A DNA stretch of 64,000 bases from Nepenthes gracilis. Its lineage: Eukaryota > Streptophyta > Magnoliopsida > Caryophyllales > Nepenthaceae. The notes beneath the pieces are model-generated. The model was not told where the DNA came from. It saw only the letters and a list, made by a program, of their open reading frames with translations, and searched no databases. Shown piece by piece: positions 22,291 through 32,002 of this stretch; position 1 is the stretch's first letter; each line of letters opens with the position of its first letter. The translations under genes and the position numbers were made by a program. The stretch covers positions 14,653,299-14,717,298 of the forward strand of contig BSYO01000009.1 in the NCBI GenBank assembly GCA_033239525.1, written 5' to 3'.

Positions 22291-23830
22291 TTGTTGGGTG
22301 GCGACCATGCAGATTAAGCAGATGGAGTTACTAGATTGCTTGAAATCTTGTCATATCCAGCGCTACATTAAGGGTAACAGGATGATGTTATCTTTTCTGC
22401 AAGTACAGCCCGAGATCCTTCAAAGGATCAAGGAAGGGCAAGTGAAAGACCCATTTCTGATGGATATTGTGGGGGACCTTAACGGAGACTCTCGAGTTGA
22501 TTTTAGCGTGCATGTAAATGGAGTTTTGAGATTTCGAGAGCGGCTATGTGTACCAAGTGTTAAGGAACTGAAGGAAGAAATAATAAAGGAGGCACACAAG
22601 ACTCAGTACACAATTCACCCCGGTATAAACAAGATATATCAGGATTTGAGGAAGATATTTTGGTGAAGAAGCATGCAGAGAGAGATTGTGGTTTTCGTTA
22701 ATCAGTGTCTCGTCTGTTAACAGCTGAAGGCTAAGAGGAGAAAGCCTTCTGGATTATTGTAGCCCCTACCCATACCCAGCTGGAAGTGGGAGGACATCTC
22801 GATGGACTTTGTGTTAGGATTGCCTAGAACTCCAAAGAATCATGATGTGATTTCGGTCATTGTTGACCGGTTGACGAAATCTGCTCATTTTATAGCAATT
22901 CGGACTACGTACTCCCATGATCGTCTGGCACAGTTTTACATCAACGAGATCGTGAGGTTGCATGGCATGCCAGCATCGATTGTGTTAGATTGCGACCCAC
23001 GGTTTGTCTCTAAATTTTGGGAGAGCTTACATTGGGAGTTAGGGACGAACCTAAAGTTTAGTACGGCGTATCATCCTCAGACGGATGGCTAGTCTGAGTG
23101 GACGATCCAAATACTAGAGGATATGTTTCGGGCTTCGATATTGGAGTTCCTTGGGAATTGGGATGATTTTCTAGCGCTAGCCGAGTTCGCTTATAATAAC
23201 AGTTTCCAAGTGAGTATCAGAATGGCTCCCTTTGAGACACTTTATGGTAGGAAGTGTCGATCTCCCATCCATTGGGAGGAGACGAGGGATAGGCGGTTGT
23301 TGGGCCCGGATGTTATTTGGGAGATGTCAGAAAAGATCATGGTGGTTGTAGAAAAGTTGAAAGTCGTCCAGAGCCGACAGAAAAGTTATGCTGATCAAAG
23401 GAGATCCGAGCTTAGATTTGAGGTTGGAGATTTCGTCTTCCTTAAGGTCTCGTTGTGGAAGGGGATTTCCAGATTTAGCATTAAAGGGAAGCTGAAGGCA
23501 CATTTCATTGGACCGTTTGAGATTCTTGAGCGAGTTGGCGAGGTGGCTTACCGTCTAACTTTGCCACCGAGTTTGGCCGAGGAGCACGTCTTCCATGTTT
23601 CCATGTCAAGGAAGTATGTATATGATCCATCTCATGTGATTGATTATGGTTCATTGGCTATCAATGAGGATTTAGCATATGTTGAGGAACCGGTGGAAAT
23701 CTTAGACTGCAAGGACCAAGTCTTGCTCTTCAAGTTGATTCCTCTCGTGAAAGTTTTATAGAGGAATCACTCCCGCGAGAACGCGACATGGGAAAGGGAG
23801 GATGAAATTCGGGAAAAGCATCCCCATCTG
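22291..23830 (+). pseudogene. Gypsy element 3 integrase with chromodomain-like tail
   Basis: Integrase inserts the cDNA into chromatin. The N-terminal zinc-binding part is near 22590-22725 (HKTQYTIHPGINKIYQDLRK, a TGA after FW, NQCLVC). The catalytic core at about 22800-23200 carries VIVDRLTKSAHF and LDCDPRF, giving two of the three acidic residues, and AYHPQTDG, a TAG, then SEWT, where the Glu belongs. The C-terminal domain runs to about 23620 (FEVGDFVFLKVSLWKG, GPFEILERVGEVAYRLTLPP, HVFHVSM) in a 212-codon frame (23123-23761). After a stop at an expected Trp (23759) the tail continues as NHSRENATWEREDEIREKHPHLF, the end of a chromovirus chromodomain-like module thought to guide insertion into heterochromatin. 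Confidence 0.92.
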
Positions 23831-23895
23831 TTTCGAGGTATGTAAACTTATTCAAGTTTTCATATTCGTTAAATTTTGGGGATGAAATTTCTATA

Positions 23896-24095
23896 AGTGA
23901 GGGAGAGTTGTGAGGTTCTGAGTCTAAAAACATAATTGACATGCAGCAATCAACATAATAATAAATAATACTAGACTTATTGGATGATTAAGTATGCGCA
24001 TTGAAAGAAAAATTGGTGAACAATCTCGAGATTTTGTTGTTGAAGCGCTGCCAGTAGATTGCGCCTACTGTATGCTCGAGCGCAGGGTCCAGTGG
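23896..24095 (+). repeat. Polypurine tract and truncated 3' LTR of gypsy element 3
   Basis: AGTGAGGGAGAGT at 23896-23908 is the polypurine tract, followed by TGTGAGGTTCTGAG, the LTR start. Similarity to the 5' LTR continues through GGATGATTAAGTATGCGCATT and one CTCGAG site to CAGTGG at 24095, then stops abruptly. About 3 kb of the expected 3' LTR is missing. Confidence 0.88.
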
Positions 24096-24655
24096 AAAAC
24101 ACAGTTAATGTATGATCCATTGTTTGAATGCTAGAGGATAAGGATATTGGTTTGGTCTCGTTCTTAGGCACAGGGCCTAGGATGGTTATTTCAAAGTTAT
24201 TTTTCTTGTGCTTGGTCATTTGTTACCTTTCTTCACATGATTTTTAGATGAGTGTGCTCTTGATATTTATAGTCAAGGTAAAGGAGATTATATGCGAAAA
24301 CTATGATTTTAAAGAATATAAAACCTCTGAAACCCAAATGTGATCTATAATTTTTCAATATCTATTTTAATATCTTGGTGGGTTAAAGTCTATATTCATG
24401 GAGAGATACTTATAATCCTATAAGTAATACATGATCAGATATCGAAAGATATTATGGGACCTGGACCTATTGACCCTGCCACCCGGCCCAAACCATTCAC
24501 ATGAAAACTCTAATCAAACTGAACTACATAAATCATCATAAATACGACATCCAAAGTTCAACTTCTTGAATCTCAAGGTAAAAATAATGTCTAGAATATT
24601 GAAACCCAAGGATTATAACCCCAAAAAAGAAGCTAAATGTCACTACTATTATGAT
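24096..24655. other. Unassigned DNA, possibly part of the Tat element's 5' LTR
   Basis: No coding motif is convincing here. Joined to 26452 onward, after removal of the inserted element, it would form a continuous stretch leading to the Tat primer site at 27602. It may therefore include the start of that LTR, but I could not find a TG start with confidence. Confidence 0.35.
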
Positions 24656-24672
24656 AAAATGAACCCTTGAAA

Positions 24673-25376
24673 GATGAGGTTGTGGAAGATGAGGATGACT
24701 TTCACGATCCAATGCTTAATGCTCTCAAGATGTTGCTAGAGGCAAACATTACTCAGACATATCTTGATTCCTTGGCTTCGGAAGGAAGGTAAACTATGAG
24801 TGATCTCATAGAAAAATGTTTGCTAGCTAAAAATGAAGAGACGAGGGCTGAGTTCAAGGCTTATTCTCCTTTGGGTGTGGCGGATCAGGACAGCTTCTCA
24901 GATGCATTATTAGAGGCCATCAGATTGTTGGTGGTTGCCAAAACTACCTGACCACATATTGCTTCCTTATCTCTGAATGGGAAGAAGGTAGTTTATGGTT
25001 TTCTAGATACTCTTCTGAAAATGAAGACTGAATTTTCGAATTGTAACTTTAGCCAACTGGGTGAATTAGTGATGGGCCTTTACCTCGTTGATGAATCTGC
25101 CCCTGAAGTGAGCCTCCTCCCACCTCTTGCCTTCTCCAATCGCTCATAGAGGCTGTTTGACAGGAGAGTCAATGGTGCATATTCCAATCACGCTCAGAAA
25201 AATGCAAGTCAGGTAACCACTCCTCCTTCCGAGTAGGATGGAACTTGGAAGCAAACCATGTCCCGGAGACGTCAAAAGTCCTCTCCCAAGAACTCCAAAG
25301 GGATCTTTAGACAAAAGAGACCGCCAGGATACTGGTTGAGACAGAGAGCTGCTGATTTGACCGAGGTGCTGTAGGT
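24673..25376 (+). pseudogene. Decayed ~235-codon ORF carried by the poly(A)-tailed insertion
   Basis: From the first base of the insertion a single frame reads as protein-like sequence to a TAG at 25376, with four internal stops (TAA, TGA, TAG, TAG) and no frameshift. Readable pieces are EDEDDFHDPMLNALKMLLEA, SDLIEKCLLAKNEETRAEF, DSFSDALLEAIRLLVVAKTT, KKVVYGFLDTLLKMKTEF and a basic tail (MSRRRQKSSPKNSKG, RQKRPPGYW). The N-terminal two thirds look helical and acidic, the end is strongly basic. I do not recognise the family. It could be a LINE ORF1 remnant or a retrocopied host gene cut at its 5' end by incomplete reverse transcription. Frame conservation argues that it once encoded protein. 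Confidence 0.6.
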
Positions 25377-25389
25377 AAGTCTGAGTTGC

Positions 25390-26010
25390 TATAGTTTGCC
25401 TTTTCTTTATCTGAGTTGTCAGATTGGTGATTCTTACTGATTTGGAGTTTTTGCGGAATAACATAATTTGCCAGAATGGTACAAATTGCCAGAATGGTGG
25501 CATATCCCGGTTTGCCCATGTTTGGTAATGGTGCTACAGTAGGCATTCCGGATGGTATGCCTTTAATTTTCCTAGTTTGCTGGATTGGTGATTCTTACTG
25601 GTTTGGTATTTTTGCTATTGTAAAGAAATTTGCCGGATTGGAGGATTTACTGGTTTGCACATGTTTGGTATTGAAAAAAAAAAAAAAAAAAACATAGAAG
25701 TTGGCATTTTGGACGGTATGCCCTTACTCTTCCTAGGTTGCCGGAATGGTGATTTTTATCAGTTTGGAGTTTTTGCTGGAATCACGCAATTTGCCGGAAT
25801 GGTATGAATTTCCGGAATGGTGGAATAGCCTTGGTTGCACATGTCTGGTATGGTGCTACAATTGGCATTCCGGAAGGTATGCCATTATTTTTTCTAGTTT
25901 GCCGGATTGGTGATTCTTAACGGTTTGGTGTTTTTGCTGGTGTAAAGCAATTTGCCAGAATGGAGGAATATACCGGTATTCTCATGACTGGTAAAAAAAA
26001 TTGTGGGTCA
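25390..26010 (+). repeat. ~161 bp tandem repeat, about 3.7 copies
   Basis: The anchor ATTGGTGATTCTTA (or close variants) recurs near 25424, 25585, 25745 and 25906, giving a period of about 161 bp. Each unit ends near GGCATT..GGA.GGTATGCC and contains shorter internal repeats of TTTGCCGGAATGGT. An A run near 25674-25692 interrupts copy 2. The fourth copy fades near 26010, with related short motifs to about 26070. Confidence 0.85.
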
Positions 26011-26076
26011 TGTGAGCACTTTGTTCGGTATGGCGCATTTGCTGGGTATGGGTCTTCTTTGCCGGGATGGAAGGAC

Positions 26077-26434
26077 CGCTGCCCAAGGAAAGTACTCCTG
26101 TCCTGCTGCTGGAATTGCTGTCGAATACAGCCATTTTCTTGCTAAAGAAAGCAGCTATTTTATTGTTTTTTGAAGCCCTATGGGATGTAGCATGCTCTTA
26201 ACTTAAGTTTCTTGCTGATTCTGCTGATTATTAAGTTTGTGCTGGTGTTAGTTGAAGAATCTTATCCATTTTACAGGACTAGATTTTTGTTTTATTTTTT
26301 TTGTCATATGATGTATCATGGTACTCGGAGTATGCCCTAACGTCTATATTTTAACTCTAAGTCGGAATAACACTTGGAGATAAATCATAGGTTGTGTATT
26401 TTTTTTTTAATGCATTTTTTCTTACTTATAAAAA
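26077..26434 (+). other. 3' untranslated tail of the poly(A)-tailed insertion
   Basis: T-rich, non-coding. It includes the family-typical block TACTCGGAGTATGCCCTAACG near 26320-26342 and ends CTTACTTATAAAAA at the target duplication. Confidence 0.6.
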
Positions 26435-26451
26435 AAAATGAACCCTTGAAA

Positions 26452-27601
26452 ACTATCAAGATAAAAGAATTAGCATCCAATATCGTCTACTTTTGAACTT
26501 CGCAGCATATCTTGACCTCTGGCTACCTCTATGGACCCGCATTACTCTTCAGCCGATAAAAAATGCAAGATTAACAATAAGAAAATCTTGAATAAAAAAG
26601 TGATATACAACGGTAATGGTAATAGGAGTCATCCATACTTTATCTAATACTCGATAATATGTCAAGATCATGACTCATGAATACGACAATAGTCAAACAC
26701 CAAGATTTACCCCTGATGGGTACAGCGATTCATGAGACGACTCAGAACTTAATTTGCCAAAGGAAGAAAAGCCCATAGAATGGCGACCCACCAAAAGGCC
26801 CCCCGAGCTCAAGATCTAAAATGTGCTTTGGTTGACCAAAGCAATTTGACCCGAAACCATCTAACAAAAAATGGGCAATTAGGGTTAATCGACAGGTTGC
26901 CGCTGTAGTTATCACTTCAAATTAGCAGTCAATAATCTTTACAACTTAGGAAATAATTATAGGCAACTACTACCAGCATATTGCCCTCATGATTGTTAGG
27001 ACAAAAATGGTAAGGCGATAGCTGCACAAACATTATCCCTTATGGTTGCAATGTCGTAATGCCCAATGACGGCTAAATCGGTACCCATTCTATCAATACC
27101 CCCTTTCCTCCACAAGAAAAGGAATCTTCCCGATCAAAAGCAAACACTCAGTGAAGCAAAAAGTCACTCTCACAATGAGTGCACCTTCCTCTTTAAGCCA
27201 CTTACATAGTGAGTGCATTTCCCTCTCTAAGTCATTCTCATAACAAGTGCACCTCTATCTTTAAGCCACACTCTTTGTGAATGCATTGTCAAAAAGCTGC
27301 GCACTCATTCAAGTGCACCAAATGGAGCCCAGTCCTACACTATACACTCAATCCTCAAACACTCTTGCATCCACACATTCATCTTCATCTCCTATTTTTT
27401 TCTACTCATTGGAAAGATTATTAACTTGAGTATCAAAAGATATACCGAGAAGTGAGTCTAACATTCCTCTGACCTCTCATTCACCTTTTGTGGTGCGTAA
27501 GATCCAGATTCAAAGTAACGAAGATCGGACCAGTACCCGGTGGACTCCTGATTAAAATAGCTGCCTAATTCGTTTAGTAATTTAGATCTAGAGATGCATC
27601 A
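26452..27601 (+). repeat. 5' LTR (3' part) of the Tat element
   Basis: No coding capacity is seen. The right end, GATGCATCA at 27601, abuts the primer site. The LTR start is not identified and may lie left of the poly(A)-tailed insertion. It contains the four-copy 34 bp array. Confidence 0.55.
27161..27296 (+). repeat. Four tandem 34 bp units in the Tat LTR
   Basis: Units begin at 27161, 27195, 27229 and 27263, each exactly 34 bp. They alternate AAGTCA and AAGCCA starts and share a GTG.ATGCA/GAGTGCA core (GAGTGCACC, GAGTGCATT, AAGTGCACC, GAATGCATT). The odd and even units look more alike to each other, which suggests an older 68 bp doublet. They lie about 300 bp before the LTR end. Confidence 0.88.
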
Positions 27602-27619
27602 TTGGTATTATCTGTGAAA
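27602..27619 (+). other. Degraded Tat primer-binding site
   Basis: TTGGTATTATCTGTGAAA directly follows the LTR end. Tat elements of plants typically have TTGGCGCCGTCTGTGGGA here. All differences are C-to-T or G-to-A, as expected from deamination of methylated cytosines. Confidence 0.65.
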
Positions 27620-27659
27620 ATTAATAAAAAGTCTAATCACATAACTAAATAAAGCAAGC

Positions 27660-28982
27660 ATGACGGACACTAGGGCTCGAGCTAGTACACTCATGGGAAC
27701 GATTGTCTAACTAGAAACATGGAAGCGCTAGCTACCCAGGTGGATGTGCCATCAAAACTACTTCAAACTATATGTACTCGTCCTGGAGGTACTACCAATG
27801 GCGCTCCTTCCTCTAATTCCCAAATTTCAATATCCAAAAGGAGAAACTAGATGAAGAGACAGCCCACCAAGGAGATGATCCAGCGGCCTGATAACCTTGA
27901 GACTCGAGAAGCTATGAACGACAGGGCCCAAACACGGTTGGAGGGCCATCTAAATCATGGAGTGTAGGATGAAAGCCTACAGTGGTGGAATTCACGCTAC
28001 TCTTGGACTACTGTAGGCCTTCAGCCTGAGAAGAGGCTTCATGCAGCACTTTACCGAGGAAGGCTTGTAGCCAACCAATCCGGCACGTTTCTCTGAACAC
28101 TCAAAGTTAAGGACCTTCTTCAATTCAAAGAGATTGCGTCCTCCTCCCAAGTGGAGGAGAGAATAAATAAGATCAAGCAATAGCTGTTTAGAGGAAGCAG
28201 TGACAGATACTCTGCAGGCTTGGGAAGGTTGCCATTCACGAGGGACATTCGGATGCAACAACTCCCTTATAAGTTTAAGATACCAACCGTGGAACTTTAC
28301 GACAGAAGTTTTGATCCAATGGACCATTTGGATCACTTTTGCACTCTGTTAGGCTTCTAGGGCCTAAACGACGTGGCCATATGTCTATATTTTCCTCTAA
28401 CCGTCAAGAAGACACTCAGATTTGGTTCTATTGTTTGTAGTGAAATTCTATTAGAACATTTCAAAAACTGGCCGACAACTTTCTGTCGTAGTTTACCTCC
28501 AGCCAAAGAGAGTAGAAGTAGCCTTGGCACCTTAGCCACATCCGGCAATGGGCAAACAAAAGTCTAAAGCACTTCTTAACCTGAGTCAATATAGAGGCCT
28601 GAAGGATATTCAATCTTATTGATGAGGTAAAGCTGAACTTCTTTATGGTGACCATATAGTTGGGTGACTTCTTCAAGCACTTGGTCCAACGGAAGCCCCA
28701 AACCTTTCTTAAGGTAGAGTCCATCGCCTGTGCATACATAGTAGCCGAGGAGGCCAACAAAGTAAAGTGGCTAGAATGCAAGACCATCACTATCCAAAAT
28801 CGATGAACGGGAAGAAGCGAAATGGTGACAACTCCAACACCTAATATAGTATGAAGCAGCCGAGGATAGAGCCGAGAGTCCAAAGGGAGTTTAGACCCCA
28901 AAATCCTTTGAATGATACCTGGACAAATGTGACAAATCGGCCATATTCCCTTATATGACCGTCGTTAGATTATCGTACTCAA
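27660..28982 (+). pseudogene. Tat element gag, N-terminal part
   Basis: The frame starts at the ATG at 27660 (MTDTRARA). The gag domain is readable near 28225-28400: LPFTRDIRMQQLPYKFKIP, YDRSFDPMDHLDHF, then a stop and LNDVAICLYFPLTVKKT, matching the Tat pattern of a proline-bracketed basic segment, an FDP motif and an AFPLTLKG-like block. Many stops and several frameshifts follow. Gag is split by the LTR insertion at 28983 and resumes at 32003. Confidence 0.75.
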
Positions 28983-30779
28983 TGTCATCGTCTTGAGTTC
29001 TGACATAAAAGCAATTAAAATTTGTAGCACAAAAAGTTTTTTTCTTTTTATACGCACAAGATCATAATTGGCCAGATAGCCTCAACTTGTCCAGCCTTAT
29101 CTTGGCGGACAACAATCAAGGTCGATCAGCCAAGACACATGAGATACTACTAGGAATTAAGATTAATCAAGCCCTATAATTTCAATGGAAGCATATAATT
29201 TTCCTTCAGTTTATATATACAGCAGAAGTCATAATTCAAAGTCTCCAAAATGACATAAATTACATACAGTTGATTAAGACTACGACATGAATCCAGATCC
29301 ATCCTCCTGCCTAGCTATACCGCCCAACTCTACACTTTCTCGTCCGGCATACACTCTTGGGCATCTGAGAGTAAAAAAAATACCAAGGAGTGAGCGACAG
29401 CTCAGCAAAGTACCATTGCAGAAAACATGCGTATAGAACTTCAACATGATATCCAAAGAATTGGAACATGAGCACTGGCATGCAAGAGTATATAACATGA
29501 ATTCAATACACTTTCATGAAAACCGATTTACTTTAAGTTCAGAAGTCTTTTTCTTTATTCTTAGTCATCTTTCCTCCAAAATCTTGTGGGAAACTTATTC
29601 ATCTTTAGGGACTGAATAACATCAAGGAAGGATTGTGTATCACCCCCACAATCTAAGGCCGTGCCCTTTTATTATACTCCCAGAGGGGGAACGGTAATGC
29701 CTTTAACTTAGCATACGGGACCGTAGTCCAAAAATGTCACCAAAAGTTCCCCCGTGGCCCAAGGGCAGTCCTAAGTGTCACTCCAATATCCTTCATCCAG
29801 TTTCAATAGCAAGCCTAACAGAGACTCTAATCAGATCCTTGTCATACGATGGCCATCTACCAAATGTCAAAAGCCGAATAACAGAGAGTTTCACTTGTTG
29901 TTCAAATTATACATGTTTTTCATAGTCATATAGTTTTCATCTTAACTTTCAACAGATGAAGCTTTCTAAATAAATAGGCTGATACTTTCCAAACATTCCA
30001 AATAAACATGTAGGTTAACTTTATTCATATACTGTAGTTTAAACCTTGCCATTTACGGAAATACCTGATTCAAATACAATGAGGAAATTTAAACATGATC
30101 GGAGTTCTTTAGAAAGGGCAAATAACTAAAGTTCTTCAAACAGCAATTAACCGGACTTCTTTTAAATATACAATAATCGGATGTCTTAAAACATGCAACT
30201 AATCAGACTTCTTTTATATGTAATTAATTGAAGTTCTTCCATAATGCAAATGATCGAAGTTCTTCAATGATACATTTATAAGAAATAACAATATGCAGAA
30301 AGCAATTACCTTATCATGCTTCACGTAGATACATAACAGAGAGAGCATGAAAACAATATTACTTAATAGGCTTTAAACATGAATTTATAAAAAAACATAA
30401 GGTACCCTTGTCTTAGCCTTTTCTCCAGATTTCCATACTTAATCTGACCTAGAGCTTTCTTCCTCCTTTAATTCTTCATTTGTCTCCCCTCATTCTAAAA
30501 CTTGCTCCCAAACCCCCACATCCAGAATTTATAGACAATGGGGGTAGGTGAGAGTAAGTGGAGTAGGTCACCTACTATCGATATATTGCTCTTATTTCTT
30601 CTTCTAGAGAATTCCTGAGAATTTCAGATTATTCGAGTAGGTGGGAGCAATTTACCCACCCTGACTTGACCATTTCGACCTTGGCTAATAGGCCATTCCA
30701 CATTTATCAATCTGCTCTGGTCATTTTCTTCTAAATCTACTCCGATTATTCTTTGCGAAAATCCTATCCGAAAAAAATC

Positions 30780-31085
30780 TTCAAAAATTCACTTAATCGT
30801 CTCCAGAATCGCCTCTGGATTTTCACTTAATTGTCTCCAGAAATCATCTCCAGAAACTTTCCCAAATTCTCTTTCGAAAGTCATCTCCAGAAACTCATCC
30901 AATCGTCTCCGGAAATCATCTCAAGAAACTTAATTGTCTCTGAAAATTGTCCTCGAAAACTATTCCAAATTCTCTCTAAAAATCATCTCCAGAAACTCTC
31001 TCAATTCTCTCTGAAAATCATCTCAGGATATTACTTAATGGTATCCAAAAATGGTCTCCGAAATTCACTTAATCGTCCCCCGGCA
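30780..31085. repeat. Degenerate short tandem repeats (TCATCTCCAGAAACT-like)
   Basis: Variants of AATCGTCTCCAGAAATCATC and TCATCTCCAGAAACT recur roughly every 30 bp, with many mismatches. A spurious plus-strand frame (30831-31139) results from this repetition and is not a gene. Confidence 0.65.
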
Positions 31086-31254
31086 AAAAATCCATTTTTC
31101 TTTCTCATTTGGTTGGGTTATTTCTTTAGTAGAACTTAGCCTCACTTAGCCGATCAACCCTTCATTGACCGGATCATTTTTCCCTTTGCCCATCTTATTC
31201 GATCAACAAGGCGCTGACCAGATTTCCTCCTCACGATCTGCCAGTCAAGATGGT

Positions 31255-31765
31255 GAAGACCGGTTATTTTGGCAATCGGACATTTCTCCTCAAAAAGCTT
31301 TCCACAATATGCAAACGGATAATTTCATGCATACCTGTCACTTTTTGCCATATCAGTAATTGTGCAAACTGGCCACTTCATCCTTTTCAATCCATACCAG
31401 TCATTTTAATCACAAGCATACCGGTCATTTTGCCTTATTCTGGGAAATTCACCAAACCATCAAAAATCCACCATACTGGCATTTGCACCATACCAGGCAG
31501 ACTGCGCATTCTGGCTAAATGCGCCATACCGGGCAGATTGCACATCCCGATCAAATGTGCCATATCGGTAATTTTCATCACATGTATACCGGGCTATTTC
31601 CCTCACAAGCATACCGGGCAAATTGTCATACCGGCAATTTGTACGTACCGACAAATTGCGCATACCGATCATTTCTCTCACAAGCATGCTAGTCATTCTT
31701 ATTACAAATCAATAACAGTAATTTCATCCATGCCGGCTATTAGTGCAATTCGGGCAAAATCCTAG
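31255..31765. repeat. Degenerate CATACCGGGCAAATTG-like repeat array
   Basis: Short units built on CATACCGGNCAAATTG, with CTCACAAGCATACCGG as a longer recurring form, fill about 500 bp. The opposite-strand consensus CAATTTGCCCGGTATGG resembles the motif of the 25.4-26.0 kb array. Open frames across it are repeat artefacts. Confidence 0.7.
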
Positions 31766-32002
31766 TCAGCGAAGCCAATTCTGATCAACGATTTTCTGCC
31801 GGTCAACTTGCCAAGTCCAATCAATTATTTTCTACTGGTCAACTTGCCAATTGCGGTCAATGATTTTACTGTCGGTCAACTATTCATTTTCTTATATAAT
31901 TTCTTAGCCATGATGACTTCTTAATATTTTGCTCATTAATTTATTAATCCAAATCTTTATTATACAACCTTAATTACTTTATTTGAAAATCGGGATATTA
32001 CA

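Larger units (their letters stand above)
15972..24095 (+). mobile_element. Ty3/gypsy chromovirus (Tekay/Del-like) element 3
   Basis: This plus-strand element has a 3,209 bp 5' LTR, a methionine-tRNA-type primer site, gag, pol, a polypurine tract and the first 187 bp of its 3' LTR. The family call rests on gene order, the integrase sequence and a chromodomain-like tail after integrase (KLIPLVKVL, NATWEREDEIREKHPHLF). It is inserted in the leader of element 2; the five bases before the LTR are ACTAT. The right target copy is lost because the 3' LTR is truncated at 24095. By eye the overlapping parts of the two LTRs differ at about one base in ten, so this is not a recent insertion. Confidence 0.88.
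24656..26451 (+). mobile_element. Poly(A)-tailed non-LTR insertion, 1.76 kb, with 17 bp target duplication
   Basis: AAAATGAACCCTTGAAA occurs at 24656-24672 and again at 26435-26451, directly after a tail CTTACTTAT plus A's. The insert 24673-26434 therefore has the hallmarks of LINE-driven integration: an exact target duplication and a 3' A tail. The last ~130 bp (TACTCGGAGTATGCCCTAACG, AACACTTGGAGATAAA) resemble the 3' tail of the 17.5-18.1 kb insertion, so both were mobilised by, or belong to, one LINE family. The body holds a decayed ORF (24673-25376) and ~161 bp tandem repeats (25390-26010). No RT or endonuclease domain is present. Confidence 0.82.
28983..32002 (-). repeat. Probable solo LTR of a chromovirus-type gypsy, ~3.0 kb
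   Basis: Gag of the Tat element stops near 28982 and resumes at 32003. On the minus strand the insert begins TGTAATATCCCGATTTTC, a typical gypsy LTR start, and ends GACGATGACA. The flanks (CTCAA left, GCAAA right) do not make a convincing target duplication, so the left border may be off by some bases. No coding motif occurs inside. Parts resemble the LTR debris near 10.5 kb and 55.1 kb (the segment around 29300-29420). It contains two short-period arrays. Confidence 0.65.

Noticed and set aside
27161..27296. CRISPR-like appearance of the 34 bp array
   Set aside because: Units are contiguous with no spacers, lie in a plant LTR, and no cas gene is present anywhere.
30831..31765. Long plus and minus frames (102, 171, 78 codons) between 30.8 and 31.8 kb
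   Set aside because: They arise from short-period repeats without stops in some frames. Translations are low-complexity copies of one motif, not a protein family.
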